NCBI RefSeq assembly: GCF_028858725.1
Contig: NC_084759.1
Coordinates: 134,522,171 to 134,586,170, forward strand
Source: Colius striatus
Taxonomy: Eukaryota; Chordata; Aves; Coliiformes; Coliidae
DNA: 64,000 bases
Reading direction: 5' to 3'
Positions within the stretch are counted from its first letter, which is position 1. Each line of letters begins with the position of its first letter. A program made the translations under genes and the position numbers. The notes below the pieces were generated by a model. That model saw only the letters and a list, made by a program, of their open reading frames with translations. It ran no database searches and was not told the origin of the DNA. This document shows positions 1 to 12,800 of this stretch, piece after piece.

Positions 1-728
1 AAACTAAACCATATCCCTCAGAGTCTCATCTATGCATCTTTCAAATATCTCCAGGCAAGGTGACTCCACCACCTCCCTGGGCAGCCCATGCCAGTGTCTA
101 ACAACTCACGGGAAAAAGTTCTTCCTAATGTCCAAACTAAACCTCCCCTGGTGTAAATTGAGCCCCATTTCCTCTTGTCCCATCATTAATTACTGGAGAA
201 AAGAAACTGACCTCCAGCTTACTATAACCTCCTTTCACATATCCTCTCAGCCTCCTCCAGGAGAAATAACCTCAGCTGCCTCAGCTGATCCTCACAGCAT
301 TTATGTTCCAGACCTTTCACCAGCTTCCTTGCCCATGTCTGGACATGCTTCAGCACCTCAATGTCCTTATAGTGAGAGGCCCAGAACTGGACACAGTATT
401 TGAGATGAACTCTCACCAGTGCCAAGTACAGTGGGACAATAATTTCTTTGGTCCTGCTGGTCTCACTTTTTCAGATACAAGCCAGGGTGCCATTGGACTT
501 CTTGGCCACCTGGGCACACTGCTGGCATGCTGGCATCATGCTGTTGATTAACATCTCCAGGTCCTTTTCTGAGGGACACTCTTCCCTGTTGCCTGGGGTT
601 GTTGTGGCCCTAGTGCAGGCCCTGGCACTTGGCCTTGTTGAACCTCCTTCAATTGGCCTCAGCCCATTGATCCAGCCTGTCCAGGTCCCTCTGAAGAACC
701 TTCCTGTCCTCAGGTAGATTTGCTTCTT
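1..728 (-). mobile_element. CR1 LINE fragment, 3' part, older subfamily
   Basis: Read on the minus strand this is the C-terminal part of a CR1 reverse-transcriptase ORF followed by its 3'UTR. Recognisable remnants are the KxNGTLACI-like and [11 protein letters not shown] segments, which correspond to the KANGSLGCI and [11 protein letters not shown] segments of the better copy at 3.9-6.4 kb. The 3' end is cut by the window edge, so the terminal repeat is not seen. Reading frames are broken by several shifts, so it is a dead copy. The wording of the 3'UTR differs from the copies at 6 kb and 14.5 kb, which suggests a different and older CR1 subfamily. The 5' boundary near 728 is approximate. Confidence 0.8.
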
Positions 729-3700
729 ATGAGCTCCTCTATGCAATAGAAGTATCTAAAAATTTCACCCCAGTATTACATTCTTGTATAATCTTAGCCC
801 AAGATGCACAAGGATAACTGAAGGCCTTTCCAAATTTCCAGCCGTTACAGGCTCTGATATCCCTCAGATCACCAAAGCAACACAATAGCAGTGTTGGGTT
901 GGCTGGCAGCACATCCATCTCCCTTGGCCCAGGGATTTTCTCCCACACAGGTACTTTGCCACTTCACATAGTGGCTGGTTTGTTATTGCAGTCCCAAGTG
1001 CCCAAGGCAGCACTCTCAGCAGTCCATGCTGCCTGTGTCAGGTGAGGGAGCAGAGGCAGCCAGCATGTTGTCATTGCTAGCAAACAACATCTTGCAGAAT
1101 CAACTCTCCTGCAGGCTGAAACTCCAGTCTGCACAATAAACTCATGAAGCAGAGCTTCCAGGAGGAAAAGACAACTGGAGTGGTCCTCCTGCATAAGCAA
1201 AATTTTCTGTATTACTTGTTAAAAAGGGAAACTCAGGCTAACGACCAGAGCTGAGGCTTTTATTCTGATAAAGGGATTTAGCTAGCCTAGTATATTTAGT
1301 AAATGGTATTGAGCCAATGCCTCAGAAATTGTAGACAAGATGACTAAGAAGTCTGTTTGTCCTGGCACATGTGAGGTCACTGTTTGTGCACTGCAAAAAA
1401 GGAAATGAAAGAGAAATAGGAGCTTGTCTTGTAATGGTACTGAAATGTTTTGGACTAGAAAAGCTTCCTTGAGGGGACAAATTGGTTAAGTGGTTGTCAT
1501 TTTCTGGAAAATCAGGAAACAACCCTTCTTACAGGTACAACTGCAATTCAGAGGGGGGCAGGAATAATGCAGATGAAGGAAAGTATGTTATCAGCCAGCG
1601 AAGACAAAATAAAGTAAATGACCTTTGTTGTATCCTTACAGTTTCCCAGAAGCACGGGAGCAGATTGCAGAGTGATAGGAAGGGTGCAGTTCCTATCAGA
1701 AAGAGTGACTGTGCATTTATCTGCATTTATAAACATGTGGCCAACTAACGACACACCCAAACTCACTTTTGTTTCTGCCTCCTTTGCCTAATAATAGAAA
1801 GAAGTATTAAGATGTAGTTTTACCTGCAGACTAATATTATTAACAGAAAACCATCATGTCCAATCTCAATCTTCTTCCTAAAATTTCAGGTCCTGGAGGA
1901 TCAACACACCAAAAGCTTAAAACCAAGCTCTCAGAGCACCCATCATGTATGTGACAGTTTGGAAATGTGTCAGGAGATCTGTATTGAACAACTTTGCTCT
2001 GATGCAGCAAAGAGATGTTACCCAAAATTCCTGACTAATCCAGAAGACAATGATTTTAAATGCATTTGTATAAATGCGGGAGAGTGAAACATAACAGTGA
2101 AGACTAGGGTACTGCTAACTTTGACAGGCTGGATTGAGCACAGCTAGTCAGATGGTAAAATGACACACAAAAATGTAAACTGAAAGTACAGTTATCATTT
2201 GCTTAAGTATCTGCTTCAGGAGCAAAACAGTCCCTTTCACTAGGGGACTTTTTCAAATCTGTGTGAGAGAACATTAGCATCAGTATTCTTACCTTGTCTC
2301 TGTGGAGCTGCCACTGCAGGAGGAGCTGTCAAGTGCCCTCTCCAAAGGAGTGGATACACAGAGATTCTTTTGCTCAGTAAATTTAAAACCTGAATCTCAA
2401 TTCCATAGTTGCAAATGGGATGAAAAACATTCAATTGAAGCCAAATATTTTCCTTGGCTTCTAAGTGTTCTTTAAAGCCTCATATGTTTCCCCATAAAAC
2501 TAGGAAGGATCCCCTATGGCACTGATCTGATGTGATGTCCAGGGTTTTTTGGCTCCAACTTCGGATAATAAACAAGGAGTAAGTCAAAAGGGAGGCAACG
2601 TGAACTGCAGCAAGCCAGCATTTGTTGTGGTAAGGTTATTGCTGACATGTAACTGAGTCTTAGGCACTATCTTCTTCCTCACATGTAGAAAGAAACTGGT
2701 TAGATGACAAGACCAAGCAGCTTCAGCAGGCAGTAACTGGCAAAAGGAGCATGCACAACCATACAGAGTACATCCTTCTGGTGAGCACTCTCCCACAGTC
2801 CTACAAGACCAGTACAAAGTTTCATTTACCTTTTTTGGTGATTTTTTTCCTGACTTCAATGGAGTCTTTCACTGGGCATCAGTAAATATGCTTCTTCAAT
2901 AGTAGTTATATTGTTAACTAGTTCTCTCCAAGGCTGGAATGTGTAGAGCACCAGCTGAACCAGCTTGAGAGGACTAAGGTCACGGGGAAGGGTTGGTTGG
3001 AAATGATCTGTTTACAGATGCTTGTTCAGGAAACATCAATAACTCTTGTGACAGCTGGATACTGACTTCAGAAAAAAAGAATATAAGAAGAGAAAGTGTT
3101 TATAAATCTGGATGGCGTTTTCCCCACATGCCTGATCTTAAGGATTCTGAGAAGCAAAAGCATAAGGTCAAGTAGCAGCTCGACCCCCCTTTGTCTCTTA
3201 GACAGTGACAAATGGCAGGCTGGAAAGAAAACGGCTTCAGACATGTGCAGGCTTTTCCACAGTTAATCTGAAATTTTACATTTAATTGGTTCTGAAGCAT
3301 GTGGAATGAAGATGGAGTAGACAGTAATAATATATGCTTCGTTGACTTTCTCATAACACAGCAATAACAAATATTTGCTAAAAGTGTCACAGACATTGAT
3401 AAAATACAAACTGTCCTGTTCCACTGTTGTATTTTGTCACTAAATATAACTCAATATTTAGGCCATGATCTTTGCCTAATGGTGATCTTCAAGTTTAAAA
3501 CCAAATTGAACTTGTGGTTATATACACATGTACGTATGCACACGTGAAGATACTCTTCTTTCTGACAGAGAAAACCTAATGGAGGTTAAAAATCTGTTGT
3601 TCCCACAGGCCTCCTTGTTCAGAAATAATAAGAATAAAATATCAAACATTTTGGCTTTACTGAGACATTTCTGGAAAGTGTTAGAAATAGTGTTTCCTGA

Positions 3701-3889
3701 GCTTGTCCCTGAAGAAGCTAGGGAATCACATCTTCAGCACAGACATCTTTAGTCCCAAATATTTTCCCAAGTATTTGTTTTCTATTTGTTCTCAGTTAGT
3801 GCTTCTTTTTTCCAATGTAAACCATAGTGTACAGCCTGAATTAAGCAGTCCTTTCTCTTCTCTCTCTAAACTAAGGGACTTGGGGGGTG
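729..3889. other. Intergenic, no gene recognised
   Basis: AT-moderate single-copy-looking DNA. The ORFs here are short (under 100 codons), without recognisable domains or good splice context. I see no RNA gene or clear repeat. Confidence 0.6.
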
Positions 3890-6386
3890 GGGGGAGAAGC
3901 AAACTAGAACAAGCTGTCCCCTCTAGCTGGGAAACAAAGCAGGACAGGGAATGCAATGATAAGTGCCCTTCATCTGCACACTGGGCTGAGATGTGGAAGG
4001 CTGACCACCCTGAGGAAGAGCCAAACCGGGGAGGAACCTCCTGCACCCATCCAGGGAAACCTGTGTGTTTGAGTAAGCCCCTGCGCTGCCTCTACACCAA
4101 TGCACGCAGCCTGGGGAATAAGCAGGAGGAACTGGAGATGTGGGTGTGGATGTGGGGCTACAACCTCATTGCGGTCACAGAGACATGGTGGGACAGCTGC
4201 CATGAGTGGAGCACAGCCATGGAGGGTTATGGAAAGAGAGACTGACAAGGGGCGGAGGTAGAGTTGCACTCTATGTGAGGGAGCAATTAATGCGTACTGA
4301 ACTGTGCCTGGGTGGGGATGAGGAGCAGGTTGAGTGCTTATGGGTAAAAATTAATGGGCAGGGCAAGGCAGGTGATATTGTTGTAGGAGTTTGCTACAGG
4401 CCACCTGATCAGGAGGAGGAAGTGGATGAGGCCTTCTACAAACAGCTGAGAGCTGCCTCACGATCACAATCCCTAGTCCTCATGGGGGACTTCACCCACC
4501 ATGATATTGCTGGGATAGCCACACAGCCAAGCACACGCAGTCCAGGAGGTTCCTGCAGATTGTTGACGACAACTTCCTGTCACAGATGATTGAGGAACCA
4601 ACAAGGAGGGGTGTGCTGCTGGACCTGGTACTGACAAATAAGGAGGGCCTGGTTGGGGATGTGAAGGCTGAAGGCAACCTTGGCTGCAGTGACCATGAGA
4701 TGGTAGAGTTCAAGATCCTGTGTGGAAGGGGCAGAACACAAAGCAGGATCGTGACCCTGGATTTCAGGCAAGCCGACTTTGGCCTCTTCAAAGATCTACT
4801 TGGACAGATCTCATGGGATATGATTCTAGATGGTAGAAGTGCCAATGAGAGCTGGTCAATCTTCAAGCACCACTTCCTCCAAGAAGGTAGGAGGCCTCCA
4901 TGGATGAGCAAGGATCTGCTGGAAAAACTCAGGTAGAAAGCAGCCATCTATGAGAGGTAGAAACAGGGGCTGGCTTCTTAGGAAGAGTATAGAAACATTG
5001 CCAGGGCATGCAGGGGTGCAACTAGGAAGGCTACAGCCCTTCCAGAATTAAATTTAGCCAGGGATGTTAACGACAGTAATAAGGCATTTTTCAAGTACAT
5101 CAGCAGCAGAAGGATGGCGAGGGGGAATGTGGAATGTGCTAAATACTGAGGGTGCCCTGGTGTCTGAGGATGCAGAGAAGGCCGAAGTACTGAATGCCTT
5201 CTTTGCTTCAGTCTTTACAGCCAAGGCCGATGTCATCTACCTTGACTTCAAGGATTTTGACACACTGTCTCCCATAACATCCTCATCAGAAAGCTCAAGC
5301 AGTGTGGCTTGGATGAGTGGACAGTGAGGTGGATCAAGAGCTGTCTGAATGATAGAGCCCAGAGGGTGGTGATCAATGGCACAGAATCGAGTTGGAGGCC
5401 TGTGGCCAGTGGAGTTCCACAGGGATTGGTTCTGGGGCCAGTCTTGTTCAACATCTTTATCAACAACCTGGATGAGGGGACGGAGTATACCCTCAGCAAG
5501 TTCGCTGATGACACCAAACTGGGAGGACTGGCTGATTCCCCAGAAGGCTGTGCTGCCATTCAGCGGGATCTCAACCAGCTTGAGAGTTGGGCAGAGAGGA
5601 ACCTCATGAGATTCAACAAGGGCAAGTGCAGAGTCCTGCATCTGGGAAGGAACAACCCCTTGCACCAGTACAGGCTGGGGGTTGAACTGCTGAAGAGCAG
5701 CTCTGCAGAGAGAGACCTGGGAATCCTGGTTGATAATAAGCTGACCGTGAGCCAGCAATGTTCCCTGGTGGCCAAGAAGGCCAATGGCAGCCTGGGATGC
5801 ATCAAGAAGAGTATGGCCAGCAGGTCAAGGGAGGTTCTTCTCCCCCTCTATTCTGCCCTGGTGAAACCTCATCTGGAGTACTGTGTCCAGTTCTGGGCCC
5901 CCAGCTCAAGAAGGACATGGAACTGCTGGAGAGAGTTCAGCACAGGGCCACCAAGATGATCAGGGGACTGGAACATCTTTCATATGAGGAAAGGCTGTGG
6001 GAACTGGGGCTGTTTAGTCTAGAAAAGAGGAGACTGAGGGGATATCTATCTTATTAATATTTACAAATATCTAAAGGGTGGGTGTCAGGAGGCTGGGACA
6101 TTTTTCTGTGGTGGCTAGCAACAGGATAAGAGGTAATGGGATGAAGCTGGAACACAAAAAGCTCCACTTAAACATAAGAAAAAACTATTTCACTGTGAGG
6201 ATGATGGAGCAGTGGAACAGGCTACCCAGAGGGGTTGTGGAATCTCCTTCCTTGGAGGTCTTCAAGACCGACCTGGACATGTTCCTATGCGACATGATCT
6301 AGGTGGACCTGCTTCTGCAGGGGGGTTGGACTAGACGATCTCTAAAGGTCCCTTCCAACCCTACCAGTCTATGATTCTATGATTCT
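3890..6386 (+). mobile_element. Long CR1 LINE copy with internally deleted ORF2
   Basis: This is the best-preserved transposable element in the window. In order it shows an apurinic-type endonuclease domain (LRCLYTNARSLGNKQEELE near 4081-4137; GVCYRPPDQEEE near 4388; SDHEMVEFKIL near 4690-4722), a linker, and then the second half of a reverse transcriptase (ASGVPQG near 5405-5425 and the catalytic FADDTKL box near 5502-5522). It ends in a CR1 3'UTR and tandem TATGATTC-type tail at about 6368-6386. ORF2 is broken by a stop at 4243-4245, frameshifts near 4500 and several stops between 4934 and 5250. Near 5225 the linker text joins directly to the middle of RT motif A, so a large part of the fingers/palm coding region is missing. 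The 5' end is truncated within ORF2. It is not autonomous. The 5' boundary is uncertain by about 100 bp. Confidence 0.9.
5309..5959 (+). pseudogene. CR1 ORF2 remnant: C-terminal reverse transcriptase
   Basis: This 216-codon open stretch is the longest in the element. It covers the RT region from the motif after the deletion through the SGVPQG box, the FADDTKL catalytic box, the [16 protein letters not shown] region and the [13 protein letters not shown] and [11 protein letters not shown] thumb/C-terminal segments. The frame then shifts near 5930, and the last part continues in another frame ([24 protein letters not shown] near 5930-6000). The upstream half of RT motif A and everything before it is deleted or out of frame. 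Because of this it cannot encode a working reverse transcriptase and is a relic, not a host gene. Confidence 0.85.
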
Positions 6387-6617
6387 CATATTGTTAACTT
6401 GTGGCAGAGATGGAATTATTGGTATTTGGGAATTTTTGGATCCTCAGAGTGCCCCATCTATCTCCAGTCCTTTTAATTCTCTCTCCTACCTATTCCTTTG
6501 TCTGGCACAGCCTCTTTCTCTGGTATATTTAAAATAATTTCAAGATTTAAATCAGTGAAAAGTATTATGGAGAAAAAAAAAGTCTTTAGTGTTTTGACTA
6601 CTAAGTTTAATGCTTTG

Positions 6618-6865
6618 TCACCAAGATGGTCAGGGGACTGTAACATCTTCCTTAGGAGGAAAAGGCTGCAGGACCTGGGACTGTTTAGTCTAGAGAAGAG
6701 GAGACTTGGGGGGGGATCTCATTAATATTTACAAGTATATAAATAGTGACTGTCAGGAGGTTGAGGCTTCCCTTTTTTCTACTGTATCTAGCAACAAGAC
6801 AAGGGGTAATGGGATAAAGCTGGAACACAAAAAGTTCCATTTAAACATAAGGGAAAATTCTACTG
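6618..6865 (+). mobile_element. CR1 LINE internal fragment
   Basis: The sequence corresponds to about 5950-6190 of the neighbouring CR1 copy (ACCAAGATGGTCAGGGGACTG start, then LFSLEKRRL-like coding remnants and the GGAACACAAAAAGTTCCA segment). It lacks the terminal CR1 tail, so both ends are truncated. It lies only about 230 bp after the end of the long copy and in the same orientation. Confidence 0.75.
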
Positions 6866-9800
6866 TTCAGTAGAAGCTCTACTTCCTCCTATAGGAAAAA
6901 AAAAACCACGAAGCCTGCAATGACTTTTCCAAGATTTGTTTTAAATGTGATTTTGTACTGCCACAATTCATTACTACAAAGGGGAAAACAAAAAAGGATT
7001 TGTTCAGGAGGTAAACAGCAAACATCAGTATAAGTCCATTATAAAAGGTCCTGGGAAGAAATGTTTGGGGAGGGCTGATGGTACTTTTGCCTTTGACTTC
7101 CTCGAGGCTGGGATTTGACCCTGAAGGAAAGGGGAGAGATGTGAAAACCAACTTCTGTGTTGTGCTGCAACTGCTTCTCAGCCCTGATCTGGTAGTTCTT
7201 CCTTTAGGCAGGATGAGGCAAAGGTTAAAGCCAGTTTTGGCAGTACTTATGGCAGAGATTTTGGGACCCTGACAGCATTCCATAACAGTGGGTGCTATTT
7301 CAAAGAGTGAAGAGCTGCACAAATGAGCAAATAGATAGAAAAAGGAGACTCTGTTTAGGACACTTTATAAAGAGACTTTCCTCCTTTGGCAGAAATCAAG
7401 CCTGATCATAGCAGCATTTTCAGATATTGCTCAGAGATGTCACTGAAATCCCCCAGACAACTTGTTGGCATCTCTGCTCGAACCTGGAGTTGAATGGCAG
7501 GCACAGCCATTCTATACTTTCTTTAAAGAAGGCTTAATTAACTCCAGCTGGATTTGCAGGAGTCCTGAGGATTTTCTCCAGGGGAGCAACCTCTTGGAGC
7601 AGAGAAATTCTTACAAACACCTGCAGTTTCTGACAGCTGTATCATTATCTCACCTTTGTGAAGGCAGAAATAAAACAGAAATCTTTTGTGTTGTATATGA
7701 TTCTTCCATACACTGCACTTTTAAGTAACTCTTGTACTGAAAACTTCTATTTCCTTTATGTCCTGCATATTGCAGTTGCTAGGGTTTACCTCTGGCTTCA
7801 GCAAGTGCAGATACAGGTCTTACTTTAATGTACAGACACATTATTTCTATGAAATAACTTTTATACTGCTGCTTGTTCCCCCTGAGCCCACAAATGATTG
7901 CATTAGCTTTCTTATGGCCTTGTGGGTGGGTAGAGGCAGCATCCTTCTTTGAGTCTGAGCCTTCATACTCAGTCATCATGTGCTTTGACCCTTCTCACCT
8001 TTGACCCTTGACACAGTTCAGTTTTTTTTGTCCAGAAGTCCCTCAATAACCACTCACAATCAGAAACTTAAAATATTCTGAACAGCAAGTGCTGCAGAAT
8101 CAAGGAAAGAAAAGGAAATCTTTAAAAGATGGACAGAGAGAAAAGTATCTTGAAGTAAAACTTCCTAGGCTGACTAGCTAGCTTAGATTCAGGAGTGAAA
8201 ATTGTATCCTGCAGCTCAGCAGAAAATCCCCTTTTTCTGTAGAAAAGCATCTATTTCATCCTTGCAGTTCAGCATATGATCCAGTGATACTAAGAGTGGA
8301 TGTTTTCTGTAATTGCTGTACCTGCATTTTTTCACAGTACCTGGTTTACCTTTGAGAACATACTCACAAGTGTTACTGCAGGCTTAAGAGTTCTAGAGCC
8401 TGCAAGGTCAGCCAAATGGGAGTTTTCTGTGTAAGGAAACCATCTAGGAAGGTTGTATTTCCCAGCTCTAGTCTTCAACAAAGGCCTAGAGTTAAAAGAG
8501 TTATTTGAAGTCCTACCACAAGCACATGTAAGTATGAGGCAGTATTACCTCCAAACAGCTTTTATCTTGATCATCAGCCAGATTTCCAGACTGCTCCCTG
8601 GAGACACAGCAGGACTAACAGTAAGCACTAGCTTCATATCAGCTCTACAGCATATTCCAGAAGGGGTTGTAAGGTTCCTAAATCAAGAGGAAGTTGTGAG
8701 TAAACATATAAAGATGCAGTCAGTCTGTCTTGAAGGGCAAAGTTCACTCTAGCTGGGCTTAAGGGTCTTCTCTGTATAACAGAGATATGTTCAGATAAGT
8801 ACTTGGAGAGGTTCCTAGCCCTATCTGATTTTGTTTCTAAGTCTGATAATACATTTTTTGTAAATACTAATCTTTGTGCCCATTGAGCTCCAGAGTAATT
8901 CTTTATTTTAGAAAGAAGCTGAACAATTTCCCAGACAAAGCAATATGGTATAACACGATCTGATAAGAAGCCTCAAAGTAAATAGAAGTTTATGGTCCTT
9001 CTTTCATGAAACCATATAATTTATATAGTAACATCAGTTTTTAAAGGCATGACTGCTCATTCTGTCTGACTGTTCATTCTCCAGACACAAAAATACTTCA
9101 TGAAACAGGATTTCAGTGTTTTTTCCCCACCCAATTCAAGGCATGAAGTGCCAGAAGCCTTACAATGCTGTTCTCCCAGAGCCCATTCTCCCTCCAGAGC
9201 AAGCATACAAATGTTTACGCCATTCTGCAGAATGTATACTTTAAGGATCTGAGTTCCCTGACAGAGGAAGTGAGTAACTTGGTTTGACTTCAGTAGCAGT
9301 TACTCATATCCTGTGAGGAGACATGTGGGAAGGAGGGAAAAAAACACAAGAGGAGGATCCAAGAAAAGATACAGAGGAGGGATAGGAGGGAGATGAAATG
9401 ACAATCAGTGAAGCCTCAGTGATAAGTGGTCTCCCCTTAGTCTGTCCTTTGCTGGCATAACCTAGAGAAATCTGTCATAATTGTGAGAACACAATGACTG
9501 GGTTCAGTCAATGCTGAGGGAAAGCTGAGTGCATTAAAGACAGGCTTACATCGAGTTTTCCCTGCTGTTTGGGGGTGCCAGGGCCTGGCATTTTGGTTCA
9601 AGCTTGTGTCACTGCTAAGTGTATGCAAGGGCCAATACACAGAGATGGCTACAGCAGTGCCAGCTGACACTAGCATTCTCTGAAGAAGCCTACAGCTTAG
9701 ATTCAATTGATTTGGCCCCTTGCTTGGATCATTAATTTCTCCAGTAAGACCGAGACCAGACAAGGATCATGACAAGAAGGCTGATCCATTGCTTCCCAGA

Positions 9801-12800
9801 AGAGGCAGTTCAGAACATGCATAACATGGAGCAAATGATATTGCACTAACACATCAGGTTGTGCCCATACATAAATGCTGAATCAAGGCAATAAAGAAGG
9901 TTACATCTAATGCACTATACTTAAAATGCTTCCTGAAAGGTTTTGGAAACCTCTAACATCAATTGAGTTTGCATTCCTAAGTAATGAGTTCAAAATAGGT
10001 CGAGACAGGCTTATTTTTAAATCATGAAAAAACAAAGGTATTTTTAAAAGTTCAGCAAACTGCTTGCCTGCCATTTAAGGAGACCAGCAATGACACCTGG
10101 AAAAACACTATGCCTAAAATCAGAGGTGGAAGAGTGTATTTTAGAGCACTTTTAAATCACTGTCATCTCATAATCCACTGTGTATACAGCATCTTATCCT
10201 GGCTGAGAGTGAACTGTAAATTCACAGAAACTGGGATCTTCAGAAGCACAAATAAGCATGTTTAAGAGAGGCAAAAAAATGAGGAAGGGTATGGGGAAAG
10301 GGATGCAGATGAAAATTATTTTCTTACTCTCTTCTTTGTCCAAACCCCTCTGGCAAAGAGCCCCTTTCCCCAAACCTTGACAACAGACATAATAAAGCCT
10401 ATGGCTAATATTTTTCTGATCTCCTCTGTAAGCTCTTGATTACAGCTTGTCCCTCTTCAGACATGAAGGGGTTTTGAGCAGCAGTCAGCTGTGGGGCCGA
10501 TGGGTTTTGTAAGGACAGCTGTGGCAAGTCCTTGAGGCCAGAGAGCCTTTGAGGGAGTACAGGATGATAACCAGAGTGAGGCTGCCACTGGAGATTGGGA
10601 GACACAGACAGCACCTGGCAGATATCCACAGTCTTGTAGAAACATATTGAAGCCAAGTAAAAATGGGATGCAAAGAAAAGCTTTGTAGAGTGGATGTAGG
10701 AAAGGCCAGGTTGAAGCGGGGCATTCATGGGTCTCTACTGAGAGATGAAGCTAGTGAATCCAGCTGCCCTAGCTTAAACTCAGTTTAAAAGTAGAAGGGA
10801 TGATGGGTCAAGGAGACAAGATGCGGAAAGAGTATATTAACAAGCAGTTGTGTGATATCTGCAGTATTTTATTATATTTGTCATCTGTCACCGACTTCCT
10901 CTTCTCTCTTTTTCTCTCTTTAGTCTTCTGACACTCAGAATAATTCTGGTCTCGTTACATACCACAGTTTAGAATAATAATTTTCTTTTTCAAAGTGCTT
11001 GGAGATTGTTAAGAAATATTAAAGTGTTTATTATATTAAAGGGTTAATACTTTTAATGAGTCTGTAAATACCCTTAACTCATCAAGGTAAGGCCCCAGGG
11101 AGTGTGGAATGAGCACATAAATCACTGACGAGAAGCAGAGGGTACCAGATTGTCCTCCATATAGACACCCTAGTTCTTAGGTGGCATATGATCAGCCTTA
11201 GATGAGAGAAGTTTCTAAAGGATTATATGGTGACCACAGTACTCAGTAACAAAACACTGCACACAATGTTCACCTTTTGTTTTCTATTAACTGTCATTTG
11301 TTTGTTTATTTTAATTAGCTGCCAAATCTATCTAGCTGTCTCTAGTTGCTTCCTGATTAAACTCTGTTACATGAGTATTTAGGTCAAGCCAATTTACCAT
11401 TAAGAGAGACAAGAAGAATTGTATCTATCTGAATGTCTGTGCCTGTGGAGGGAAACTGAGAACTCCCTGAAGTCTTTTAAATGTGATTATTCATCTCCCT
11501 GCTCAGCACCTGAAGCTATTTTTAACATTGATATGCTAAAGGAGATATCTACAAGCCTATGTGATACATAAACATAGCAGACTTTGGGAATTACATCAGT
11601 CCACAAAACCCCTCTCCCACTGCCTCTCCAAAAAGACATTAATGAAAATGTTGTGATTAGTGAGAAACGTCTGGTCAGCTTAACCATTAACACAGACTGA
11701 ACTATTAAACCTTCATAATCAAGGCAAACTTGTGAGCAGTTCTTGTGGGATGACATTTTCCTTGGGTGACATAATTCTACAGTAATTTCTGGAAAATACT
11801 ATGATGAAACATGCAACAAGACAAGTATTCTGGCCTTTCCAAACACCGTGAGTCAGCCTAGACTGCTTTATCTTCCTCCAAATAGAGACAGTTACAGAGT
11901 TAGCTTTCTGAAAGCTGTAGCAATTACAGGGGCACTAATTCAAAGAGTAATTAAAGCATGTTGTTGACATGTTCTGATTCTCTCAAGCTTTCAATCACCC
12001 AGGTTTTCCCCACCCCGCCTCCTTCCCCAACTCTCCTTTCATAAGGTTGATTTATTGGATCTCTCAATCACCTCACTGACTGGGTAAGGAGCAGGGAGGA
12101 ATTCAGTTTAAGACAAGAAACTCTTTAAATATGCAGGTTTCATACTTCAGTCTAACATCCAAAGCACAGTGGAGCTTTGGCCATCCTTGTGCATCTTTCC
12201 CCTGGGGCAAAGGGACACACCTGCCCCATCCAACTCCCACTTCACTATGGTAGGCCCTAGTCCTTCCCTGCTTCTTTCATCCTGTTGCACTGCACATACA
12301 GCTGGTGCCTGGTAGAGACTCAGGCTCTGTCTGCATTGAGGAACTCGACTGATTTGTCACTTGACTGACTTGTGCCACCCTTCACCATGGAGTGTGCATT
12401 TGAAATGAAGTGGTAACATGGTTCATTGGGCAGATCTACTTAAAGCCACTGTAACAAAGGACATGAGGGAAATTCCTTCCTGTGCTCTAAGGCACAATGA
12501 TGGGTTTGAATGGACAAAGAGTAATACCTATTCCTCCAGATGGGGTATTGGTGCCAGAAGAATGCTTGCACTCTTCCTTCTTTGGGGATAATGACAGTAG
12601 TTGGGTTTGAGGTCTGTCTTTCTAGCAGTTACTTCAAAAACTAAATCGATTTACAAGTTACCAAAAGAAGATAATATCAAAGCATACATTTTTCATCAGG
12701 TAAACAGTATACATCTGTTAAATACAGTCAAATTAATCTAACCTCAAGTTCTGTATGGGAACTGTAGTATTTATTTCACCATTGCCTGCCCAGTCCTTAA

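Noticed and set aside
5309-6057. Long open frames as a host gene
   Set aside because: They contain CR1 reverse-transcriptase motifs and CR1 3' sequence, so they belong to the transposable element.
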